From a virus: a stretch of DNA of 64,000 nt. Shown here piece after piece: positions 30,532-38,500 of this stretch (position 1 is the stretch's first letter; each line of letters starts with the position of its first letter). The translations under genes were made by a program, and so were the position numbers. The notes under the pieces were generated by a model. It did no database searches. It had not been told where the DNA came from and saw only the letters and a list, made by a program, of their open reading frames with translations. The stretch spans positions 1-64,000 of the IMG/VR virus record IMGVR_UViG_3300044612_001963, one strand, 5' to 3'.

Positions 30532-31038
30532 ATGGCAGTTCCAACCCTTAACCCGCTCTGGCGGCCGAATGCCGGCAGCGCCCGCGATGATCGCGAGCTC
30601 ATTCGTGGTTATGCCCTCTGGCCCGTTTCCGAATACAACCTCACGATCCTCACAACCATCCTCAACCGCGCTGCAGACGTGTCACCCGGCACCGTTGCAC
30701 GCTGTCAGGCATGGATTGATGAGATCGAAGACCTCGAACAGGACTGGTCTGATCAGGTCGCCGCAGGCACCGCCCACCTGAGCAACGCGCAAGAGTATGA
30801 AGGGCCGATCCCTGGCACCACACTCACCCGTCAGGACCGGCAGAAGAAAGCTGACGTGCTGGAGTGGGATACCTCGCTGCTCAAGGTTCGCACCGTCTCT
30901 GGTGGCCGGGCTGACGCTACCGCTGGCGGTGTACTCGCCGCACGCATGGCGCAGCTGAAACACAAGATCCTCCAGGCACTCGGCATCAAGCCCTACGACG
31001 GTGGCGACGGTTCCAGCGCACGGCTGATGCGGAGCTGA
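30532..31038 (+). CDS. putative head-tail connector component
   Basis: 168 residues. Helical N-terminal part (RDDRELIRGYALWPVSEYNLTILTTILNRA) and a conserved-looking segment (QDRQKKADVLEWDTSLL). First gene after the accessory island in the connector block. The GGAAACCT element (30519-30526) is 5 bases from the ATG. Assignment is by position, since head-tail adaptor genes normally fall here. Confidence 0.5.
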   Translation: MAVPTLNPLWRPNAGSARDDRELIRGYALWPVSEYNLTILTTILNRAADVSPGTVARCQAWIDEIEDLEQDWSDQVAAGTAHLSNAQEYEGPIPGTTLTRQDRQKKADVLEWDTSLLKVRTVSGGRADATAGGVLAARMAQLKHKILQALGIKPYDGGDGSSARLMRS

Positions 31039-31082
31039 GTTCAGACAGGAAAGCTAGATCAGCTACCTGATCTCCCTCCGCA

Positions 31083-31625
31083 ATGGCTAGAACGTACAAA
31101 CGTGATCGCATCGGTCGCTTCTCTAGCACTGGTGGCGGCGGTGGACGTAAGGGAAGTGGTAGTAAAGGCAAAGCCAAATCCAAGTCCAGCAATGTGGCTG
31201 AGCGTAAGCAGAAGCTGGTCAAGGAAGTTAGCAGCAACGCCCTCGCTGGCCGCAAGAACTCCAGCGCACGCACCAGCTACGTTCGCGCTCAGCAGCAATC
31301 CAAGGTTGCTGCTCAATCAAACCGTGGCTCGGGCAATAAGGCCGCACGTCGCGCTGCTGCAGCAACTGCCAAGGCTGCCCAATCCGCACGCACCAAACAG
31401 TTCAGCAGCAAGGCCAGCAGCAGCAAGGCGAAGGCTGCCTACAAGGCTGCTACATCCGCCGCACGTGAGGCCAAGATGCTTGCCGGTGGCCGCACCTCAA
31501 CCCGTGGTCTCAGCGGCCGCAAAGATTCCGGTGCTACCAATATCCGCGCCAACGTGAAGCGTGCGCAGGCTGCTGCAGCGAAGGTGCGGAAACTTGAGCG
31601 GAACCGTGGCACCAGCCGCCGCTGA
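31083..31625 (+). CDS. highly basic histone-like protein
   Basis: 180 residues dominated by Lys, Arg, Ser and Ala (GRKGSGSKGKAKSKSSN, AARRAAAATAKAAQSART) with no hydrophobic core. The N-terminus MARTYKRDRIGRFSS resembles the start of phage head-associated proteins. Composition recalls linker histone tails, so it may bind packaged DNA or be an internal head protein. A variant element GGAAAGCT lies 27 bases before ATG. Confidence 0.55.
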   Translation: MARTYKRDRIGRFSSTGGGGGRKGSGSKGKAKSKSSNVAERKQKLVKEVSSNALAGRKNSSARTSYVRAQQQSKVAAQSNRGSGNKAARRAAAATAKAAQSARTKQFSSKASSSKAKAAYKAATSAAREAKMLAGGRTSTRGLSGRKDSGATNIRANVKRAQAAAAKVRKLERNRGTSRR

Positions 31626-32104
31626 TGGCAACTGACCTCGCGCCCTACGCCAACCTGCGGATCCTGCTGCCCCAGCCGGTCGCACCAGCAAACTTCCGTT
31701 CTGGTGTGCCGGCTGCAGCCGGTAGCTGGGTGGTTGAGTGTTTCGCCAAGAACAGCGGCACTGACCCCGCGACAGGCCTGCCCAGCATCGATCCACGCCG
31801 GCAGATCCTCGACGGTTACATCACTCAGTGGGCGGTGCTGCCAGCGAACACGCTATGGATCGCCGCACGCTCAGCCTTCGCATGGAACACCACCGGCCTA
31901 GCGCCTGCAGGGTTGCTGCCTGGCGCCAATGGCAGAGGGATTCTCACGGTGCTGGAGCAGCTGCCGACGCTGACGCAGCCAGCGCAGCAGGGTGAGGTGA
32001 CGGTGCTAGGCCTGGCGGATCCGTTCGGCCCTGGCGGCATCGGCGCCGAGGTTCGATCGGTGCTCGGTGACAAGATCCGCCTTGAGTTCCAAGCGGCAGG
32101 CTGA
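31625..32104 (+). CDS. putative head-closure/adaptor protein
   Basis: 159 residues, beta-rich (WVVECFAKNSGTD, RQILDGYITQWAVLPANTLWIA, EVTVLGLADPFGPGG, GDKIRLEFQ). The gene abuts its neighbours by single-base overlaps, in the position of head-closure proteins. Family not recognised from sequence alone. Confidence 0.5.
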   Translation: MATDLAPYANLRILLPQPVAPANFRSGVPAAAGSWVVECFAKNSGTDPATGLPSIDPRRQILDGYITQWAVLPANTLWIAARSAFAWNTTGLAPAGLLPGANGRGILTVLEQLPTLTQPAQQGEVTVLGLADPFGPGGIGAEVRSVLGDKIRLEFQAAG

Positions 32105-32559
32105 TGTCAGTTCGGGTCACGGTTGAATCAGGCAACCTGACGCGCCTTGCGGAGCAGGCCGCGCAGCGGGCCACCGAAATCGTGATGGGTGAGCTCTACG
32201 GCGCCTTCCAGCAGTCGTTCACCGCGCAGGCCTGGGCATGGCCCCGTGAAACGCAGCGCACGGTTGGCACGGTCGGCAGCCCGCGCAACATCATCGACAC
32301 CGGCAGCCTGCGGCAATCCGGCTCTTACCAGATGAGTGGCCCGTATCAGGCCACCTTCACATGGTCCGCGAACTACGCCACCGCCGTGCATGAGGGGGCC
32401 CGCATCTTCCCCTGGGGGAACCGCGACGCGCAGCGTGTTCAGCTTCCCGCCCGCCCCTGGACCCGCGCCGTGCTGGGTCAGGAAAACGTTTCCGGCATTG
32501 TCACCTACGACATAGGCGATCGGCTCAAAAACGTCTGGCTCGCGCAGCTCCGGCGCTAA
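32104..32559 (+). CDS. HK97 gp10-like tail completion protein
   Basis: 151 residues: helical N-terminus (GNLTRLAEQAAQRATEIVM), then IIDTGSLRQSGSYQ and ANYATAVHEGARIF, the typical DTG.L..S.....Y...VE.G pattern of gp10/neck-type proteins, and a C-terminal helix (GDRLKNVWLAQL). Likely joins the tail to the head. Confidence 0.7.
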   Translation: MSVRVTVESGNLTRLAEQAAQRATEIVMGELYGAFQQSFTAQAWAWPRETQRTVGTVGSPRNIIDTGSLRQSGSYQMSGPYQATFTWSANYATAVHEGARIFPWGNRDAQRVQLPARPWTRAVLGQENVSGIVTYDIGDRLKNVWLAQLRR

Positions 32560-32594
32560 GCCGGAAACCTACGGTACCCCCACCCGGCGCAGTC

Positions 32595-33329
32595 GTGCCC
32601 CAGCTTCCATTCGTTGTCGCGCCCAAGCGCGAAACGCGCACCATTTCAGCCACCGTCAACGGTGAGGTGTGCTCCCTTGAGTTCCCTGTTTTCGGCTCGC
32701 TGCTGGCTGGTGAAGAGATCGCCATCAGGGAACACGAATACCAGGCAGTCGTTACCCGTGAGTCGAGCAGGCTGGCTGATGCCATCCTTTACAGCGACTC
32801 CAACGAGGTCTGCTTCGAGGGCGAGGCTCAGCGACTAGCAATCCGTATCCTCTCAACTCGCCTGGGGATACCAGTGCCGCTGGAGCCCACAGAGCAGCGG
32901 ATCATGCTGCAGCAATGTGACCTGATCGCTGAGATGACCATCACCCTCGGCAAGGCACACCGCCAGCAGGTCTTGCGCACCGTTACCGCTGCCATCGCCC
33001 ACCGGCTGCCCGGTTGCAAAGCCTGGACCGAAGCTGATTCATCCGAGCTGCCCGAGCCGCTCCAAACCGCGATCTACAACTTCATCGGCGATGAACAGAA
33101 CGGTCACCAGCCCGCCAAATCCCCTGAAGAACTGATCGAAGGGATGGTTGAAACGCTGGGAAAGCTCGCGCCTCAGGACAACTCAGCCCCGCCCCAACCG
33201 ATTGGGCCGCAGCATTCTGGCGATGCCGCAGACTCTGGCCCGCTGCTCCTGAGTTCAGCCGCGAACGATTCGCATCCCTCCCCGTCTCCTACATCACAGA
33301 AGCGATCGAGGAAGGTGAGCGCTGGTTGA
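32595..33329 (+). CDS. tail assembly chaperone, G-type product
   Basis: 244 residues from GTG 32595. N-terminal beta domain (ETRTISATVNGEVCSLEFPVFGSLLAGEE), helical centre, then a Pro/Ser-rich tail produced only in the zero frame. The heptamer GGGAAAG at 33158-33164 permits a -1 shift into the overlapping frame, giving a longer GT-type protein, exactly as in phage lambda. GGAAACCT at 32563-32570 is 24 bases upstream of the start. The next large gene group is the tail module with the tape measure. Confidence 0.82.
   Translation: MPQLPFVVAPKRETRTISATVNGEVCSLEFPVFGSLLAGEEIAIREHEYQAVVTRESSRLADAILYSDSNEVCFEGEAQRLAIRILSTRLGIPVPLEPTEQRIMLQQCDLIAEMTITLGKAHRQQVLRTVTAAIAHRLPGCKAWTEADSSELPEPLQTAIYNFIGDEQNGHQPAKSPEELIEGMVETLGKLAPQDNSAPPQPIGPQHSGDAADSGPLLLSSAANDSHPSPSPTSQKRSRKVSAG
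33158..33164 (+). other. -1 programmed frameshift site GGGAAAG
   Basis: In the zero frame the codons read G GGA AAG; slipping by -1 gives GGG AAA and continues GCT. Lambda uses the same heptamer for G/GT. The alternative frame is open from here to 33832. Confidence 0.85.
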
Positions 33330-33832
33330 TGCAGCAGCTGCACTGGGCTGAGCTCCCAGTCGCATCCCTCACTCAGACCTATGTGAACGCGCACGCTGAC
33401 GGCAAGCCGCCGCCGCTGGCAGACTTCTGTTTCTTCCGCCAGCAGCAGCCTGGTGAACGCCCGCCATCAGAGGCTGGTGCTGCCATGCTCGCGCTGCTCA
33501 ACCAGCACCAGTTCCCAGGTTTCGCCCTCGCGTTCTACGACGTGCTGCACACTGCCGGCCAAGGCCAGCCAACACCCCAGCGGCTCGCGCTCATCGCCAC
33601 TGATGCCATCCTGCTGGCGCCTGAACCCACCGCCGATGGCTGGCGAGGATTCCTGATCGCGGAAGGCACCGCTACAGGCCAGACCCGGCAGTTTCACTGG
33701 CCTGGTGATGATCAGCCGGTGTGCTGTCTTGCAGTGCCTGCTCCCGTTTCTGGAGCAGTGGGAGCAGTGTGGGCGGAGGAAGCTGCATCTCTTTCCACTC
33801 GGCCATCTCCCGATACACCCGATTCACCTTGA
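33158..33832 (+). CDS. tail assembly chaperone, T extension (GT fusion after -1 shift)
   Basis: After the slip the frame encodes 224 codons without a stop: PAPTDWAAAFWRCRRLWP, ERFASLPVSYITEAIEEGE, RWLMQQLHWAELPVASL and onward. The DWAAAFWRC segment is typical of T domains. The fused product is about 412 residues. An internal ATG at 33329 exists, but the well-conserved-looking residues upstream argue for frameshifting. The last 160 bases overlap an antisense AP2-like gene. Confidence 0.78.
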   Translation, partial: GKARASGQLSPAPTDWAAAFWRCRRLWPAAPEFSRERFASLPVSYITEAIEEGERWLMQQLHWAELPVASLTQTYVNAHADGKPPPLADFCFFRQQQPGERPPSEAGAAMLALLNQHQFPGFALAFYDVLHTAGQGQPTPQRLALIATDAILLAPEPTADGWRGFLIAEGTATGQTRQFHWPGDDQPVCCLAVPAPVSGAVGAVWAEEAASLSTRPSPDTPDSP

Positions 33833-33971
33833 TCTCAGCTTCCGTGATGCTGGCGAAGTACCCAAGGCTCCAGTACCGACCAGCCCACCACACCCGTGCC
33901 TGAAACGGCTTGCGGGTGTTGTTTGGGCAGTGGCACACACCACGAGGGTAACAGCTCACAGCAGCAGGCAC
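33672..33971 (-). CDS. AP2-like DNA-binding domain protein
   Basis: 99 residues from GTG 33971. Residues about 20-55 (NTRKPFQARVWWAGRYWSLG, YFASITEAEIKVNRVYREM) match the three-strand plus helix AP2 fold (xxARVxxxGRxxxLGxFxxxxEA). A GGAAACCT element lies 16 bases upstream on the same strand. It is encoded against the tail operon and its 3' half overlaps the GT gene. Probably an accessory DNA-binding protein acquired later. Confidence 0.6.
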   Translation of the reverse strand: MPAAVSCYPRGVCHCPNNTRKPFQARVWWAGRYWSLGYFASITEAEIKVNRVYREMAEWKEMQLPPPTLLPLLQKREQALQDSTPADHHQASETAGSGL

Positions 33972-34067
33972 AGGGCGGGTTGCCGCTAGGTTTCCGCGCC
34001 ATCCTTAAGCCGTTAGCACGGCATACCGGGTAGTGGACCGCTGAAAGGGAAGCGATCACGCATCCCC

Positions 34068-34907
34068 ATGTCTTCGGTCTACTCCCAAGCCTACGGCTAC
34101 AACTTCTTTTTCCAGGTCCTGAAGAAAGGATCGGTGAACCTGTCCACCCTGCTGCCTAATGCAGGCCTCGGTGCTGGTAAGTTCATCGACAACACCACGG
34201 TGATGGCTAACACCTCGCTGGTGTTCCCGCATGGCACCGGCCCCACCTTCAAGCTGCTGGCTGGCGAGGGCAAGGTTGTCACCAAGGCTGCCATCGCATC
34301 CAACGTGGTGACACTGACGTTCGGCAGCGCCCATGGCATCGCCAACGGCAGCGTGATCGGCGTGGCCAACTTGCCCGCACCGTTTACTGCTGCAAACGGC
34401 ACCTTCACGGTCACCGCCGTGACGACCACTGCGCCGTTCACGCTGACCTACGCACTGACCGCAGCCAACCAGACCGAGGCCACCGTTACCAGCGGGGCAG
34501 TGGTTGGCAGCTCGATGCTGCTCAACGGCACCGATGCACCGATTCGCCTGCTGGGCCTCACCAACTGCGCTCCCAGCGAGTCTGAGAGTGAGGAGACGGT
34601 GATCACCTACGACGACGAATCCAAGTCGTTCGACACGTCGATCGCTACCAGCAAGTCCATGTCCTGGAGCCTGGAGGGTGTCACCAACCACTCTGATGCG
34701 GCCTACAAGCTGCTGCGCATTTCCGCTAAGGAGTCAGTGCGCGAGGGCCTGATGGTGAAATACGCGAGGGTGGGCCCGACCGGGTTCAACGAAACCAGCT
34801 ACGGCTACGGCCGCTTCACCGGTTTCGAGGAGTCCAATGCCGCCGGTGAGATCGTGAAGTACAGCACCACCCTGCGGGCCTACGGGCCCTATGAGCTGGA
34901 GTTCTGA
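34068..34907 (+). CDS. major tail (tube) protein
   Basis: 279 residues, beta-rich. N-terminal YGYNFFFQVLKKGSVNLSTLLPNAG; a central Ig-like/HanA-type insertion (AAIASNVVTLTFGSAHGI...TAANGTFTVTAV, about 85-145) common in tail tubes; C-terminal ESEETVITYDDESKSFDTSIATS and GRFTGFEESNAAGEIVKY match phage tail proteins. Placed between tail chaperones and tape measure. Confidence 0.75.
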   Translation: MSSVYSQAYGYNFFFQVLKKGSVNLSTLLPNAGLGAGKFIDNTTVMANTSLVFPHGTGPTFKLLAGEGKVVTKAAIASNVVTLTFGSAHGIANGSVIGVANLPAPFTAANGTFTVTAVTTTAPFTLTYALTAANQTEATVTSGAVVGSSMLLNGTDAPIRLLGLTNCAPSESESEETVITYDDESKSFDTSIATSKSMSWSLEGVTNHSDAAYKLLRISAKESVREGLMVKYARVGPTGFNETSYGYGRFTGFEESNAAGEIVKYSTTLRAYGPYELEF

Positions 34908-34921
34908 TCTCCACTCTGCTG

Positions 34922-34953
34922 CACCCCGGCTGCTCAGGCGGCTGGGGTGTTTT
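34922..34953 (+). terminator. rho-independent terminator after major tail gene
   Basis: CACCCC (34922-34927) pairs with GGGGTG (34944-34949), followed by TTTT. It lies between the convergent ends of the major tail gene and the small minus gene and may serve to raise tail-tube transcript levels. Confidence 0.6.
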
Positions 34954-35128
34954 GCTGTCTGGGCAACCCTGCAGCGGCCTGCTGCAACGCGAACTGTCGG
35001 TTGGTTTCGGCATAGTCGAGGATGGCCAGCGCAACGGTTTTCAGGTTTTCTAGGTCGCGGCTGCCCGCACCCTGAATCATTCGCCGCCACTGCTCATTCC
35101 TCAGCTGTTCCTGCAGTGGCAGTTCCAT
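34934..35128 (-). CDS. small helical protein on the opposite strand
   Basis: 64 residues from ATG 35128 (MELPLQEQLRNEQWRRMIQ, LENLKTVALAILDYAETNRQFAL), a compact helical pattern seen in small cyanobacterial and phage proteins. It fills the gap between the major tail and tail terminator genes. Real coding is likely but not certain. Confidence 0.5.
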   Translation of the reverse strand: MELPLQEQLRNEQWRRMIQGAGSRDLENLKTVALAILDYAETNRQFALQQAAAGLPRQQNTPAA

Positions 35129-35169
35129 GGCCTGGCTGGCGTTTGGTGAGTTTGCCGGAAAACTGAGCC

Positions 35170-35598
35170 ATGGCCCTGCCGACCACTGCACAGGCGATCT
35201 ATGACCGGCTGCTGGCTGATACGGCCATCGCAGCGGCGCTTGGCACGTACACCCTGCCCAGTGGGTCCACAATGCCCGCGATGGCGGTGCTGGCGGCGAA
35301 TGAACAGCTGCCGCCTGGCACGGTGGTAAACGGCATCGAGATCGTCATTACTGCCGTGCCACGGTTCGCTGAGCAGGTAATGCTGAGCACCGAGACGCTG
35401 ACGAATCCCACCTGGCGGATCTATGTCTCCGGCTGGCAGTCGGCCGGTCAGCTGCAGACCGTTGCCGGTCGTGTGGTGGCGTTGCTGCCCGGTGCAACCA
35501 GCACCAGCATCGAAGGCGATGCACCGGGGCAAGGCATCGGCGTGATTGATCAGATCGTCATCCGCTGGACCAATCCAACCGTCGTGGTGACCCCGTGA
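35170..35598 (+). CDS. putative tail terminator protein
   Basis: 142 residues: helix (TTAQAIYDRLLADTAIAAAL) followed by beta strands (GIEIVITAVPRFAEQVMLS, WRIYVSGWQ) and a final strand pair, the mixed fold of tail terminators. The GGAAAACT element at 35157-35164 is 5 bases from ATG 35170. It overlaps the tape measure start by 4 bases. Confidence 0.55.
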   Translation: MALPTTAQAIYDRLLADTAIAAALGTYTLPSGSTMPAMAVLAANEQLPPGTVVNGIEIVITAVPRFAEQVMLSTETLTNPTWRIYVSGWQSAGQLQTVAGRVVALLPGATSTSIEGDAPGQGIGVIDQIVIRWTNPTVVVTP

Positions 35599-38500
35599 GT
35601 GATTTTCAGTTCAAGGTTGGTGGTGATTTTTCGGAGCTGCTGCGTGGGTTTCAGCAGTTAGAGACCCGTGCCAAGACCGCTGGCGACAATGTTGGCAAGG
35701 GGATCGGCGATGGCATCCAAGGGTTCAGCAGCAAGAGCCTTGCTGCACTGAACCAGGAGCTGAACCGACTGCAGCAACGGCAGTTGAAGGTAGCCGTTGA
35801 TTCGTCCGCGTTTGAGAAGGCTGGCGCACAGATTAAGGAAGTCCAAGCGCTGATCAGCGCTGTACAGCGCCAGCAGGTACTGATCCAGGTAGACGATCGC
35901 TCTGTTACCGCACTGCAAACCAAGCTGGCGGATCTGCAGAGCAGGCAGGTCAAGGTAGACGTTGACTCTCAGGAGTTCATTGAACTGCAGCGGCAGATCA
36001 ATGCAACAGAAAAGGAGCTGCAAGAGATCAGCCAACGGAAGGTGCTGATTGATGCTGACGCTAACTCGTTCTTAGCAGTTACAGCCAAGCTGCGCAATGA
36101 GCTCAATGGGCTCCAAGAACGGCAGCTCAAGATTGATGTTGATTCCCAGGAGTTCGTTGCCCTTGGCAAGGAGATTGATCGTGTTGAGGGTGAGCTGCAA
36201 GCGCTGGAACGCAAGCGCACTGCAGTCACGATTGACGCCAGCTCAATCGAGGCACTACAGGCCAAGCTGACCGATCTGCAAACCAGGCAGACCAAGGTAT
36301 CGGTTGACTCTCAGGAGTTTGCTGACCTGCAGGTTCAGATCAACAACGTACAGCGTGACCTTGCCGAAGTTGAGCAGAACAAGATTCTGATCAATGTAGA
36401 CGGCAACAGTATCACTGCGCTCACCACCAAGCTCAAGGCCGAACTCACGGCACTGGAGCAGCGGCGCGTCACAATTGACGTGGACTCTCAGGAGTTCATT
36501 GAAGTCAGCCAGCAGATTGATCGCGTCGAAGGTGAACTGCAGGCGCTGGAGCGTAAGAAGCTCCTGATCAATGCTGATCCCAGCAGCATCATCGCCCTAC
36601 GCTCACGGCTTGGCGAACTGCAAGGCGAGCTAGAGAAAACGCAGATCGGCAGCCAGCGGTTTAGGGAGCTGCAGGGGGAAATTAACAAGACCGAAACCGA
36701 GCTGAGAGAGGCCACGCAGTCCGCTGGTGGCCTGCGTGGCGTGATTCAACAGCTAGGCCCGGCGATTGCTGCAATCGGCATCGGTACAGGCCTTGTCGCG
36801 TTCACTCAGGGGGCGTTTGATGCTGCCACCGCTGCAGAGTCTGCGGAGGTGCGGATCAAGGCGCTTGGCGATCAGTTTGGCGAAGCTGACAAGGTGCAGC
36901 AGCTGGTTGCCAAAAGCGCTCAACAGCTGAACCTCAGCAACACTGAAGCAGCTGATGGATTCCTCCAGCTCTATGGCGCCCTGCGACCGGTAGGCATCGG
37001 CCTGGATGACGTGGCCACCGTGTTCACAGCGGTGAACGCCACGGCCAAGAACTTCGGCCTCAGTGCTGGCAACGTGAACGCTGCAGTGCTGCAGCTCAGC
37101 CAAGGCCTCGCCGCTGGTGCACTGCAAGGCGATGAGCTGCGATCCATCATGGAGCAGTTGCCGCCTGTCTCTCAGGCGATTGCGAAAGAGCTGGGCGTCA
37201 CTGTTGGCCAGGTTAAAAAACTAGGCAGCGAAGGAAAGATCACTTCCGAAGTGGTGATCAATGCAATCAAGGGTCTGAATGATACCGAGCTGGGCAAGCT
37301 CGACCAAACCCTGAACACAACTCAAGAAAAACTGAAGGCTCAAGGCGTCGCATGGAATGAACTTAGCGTCACCGTAGGCAGTGCATTCGTTCAGGCATCA
37401 CTGCCAGCTATTGAGCTACTTACCGGTCTAACACAAGGCTTGACCAGTGTTGCGCGTGCGGCTGCCGATGCCCCCTTGGCGCTGAAAGCTCTTGCTGGCG
37501 TACTGCTGGGCCTGCCGGCGGCCTACATTGCTGCGCGGCTCGCGTTGATCGCATTCAACAGCGAGCTGATCGGCGGGCAGATCAAAGCAGCAATTGCAGG
37601 AATCCAACAGCTGGGCCTGCTGCTCAGAACTCAATTCATAGCCGACCTGGCAACTGCCAAAGGTGCATGGGTTGCATTCAGCACCTCAATTCAGACTGGC
37701 GCACTGCAGCAGCAGATCGTTGCGTTAGGCGCAAAGTTTGGGCCGCTAGCGTTGGCGATCGGCGCTGTTACTGCTGCAGTGGTGGCGTTCAACAAGTCCA
37801 CTGCAGACTCACAGTCGATTGCAAAGGCTGCAGCAGACGGCCAAGATGAGCTCACCGCTGCGCTCACTGCAGCCGGCGTTGAAACCAGCAAGCTGACCAC
37901 TCTTGGCGGGCCATTTGCTCGCGGCCTAGAGGATGCTGCGACAGCTGGTGAAGCGCTGCTGGCTCCATTGCGGGCAATCCCAGGTATCGGCCCACTGGTG
38001 GCAGATGCAATCAAAGGAATCTGGCAAACGCTTAAGGTGGTGATCCCTGGCCTCAAAGGTGCCACTGAAGGGATTATTGCACTCATCAATGCCTATAAGG
38101 GTGCGGTTGCCAATGCCAACGCTACGCAAGGGCTAGAGCAAGCGGCGATAGCGCTAACTAACCTGCAAAGCCAAGCCGGATTGGCTGAAAATGCAGCTGG
38201 TGCATTGTTCGCTGAACTCAAAAAGGCAGGCGGCAAGCCCAATACTGCGCAGACTGAGCAGATTGAAAAGTTGGTTACTGCGCTGGAAAAGGCAAAAGCC
38301 CAAGGCATTGCACTCGCTGAGCAATACGACCTGCTGGCAGCTGCTGCAAGAAACAGCGGTAACGATGAATACGCGGAAGAACTGGAGCGACTGGCGGAAG
38401 CTGCCAGAAACGGAATACCCCTCACAGACGTGCGGATTCAGCAGCTGCAAAGCCTGATCCCCGAAACGCAGAAAGCAACGCAAGCGACGAAAGAACAGGA

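Noticed and set aside
33329-33832. Separate gene starting at ATG 33329
   Set aside because: Protein-like sequence continues upstream in the same frame to the GGGAAAG slip site, so frameshifting explains it better.
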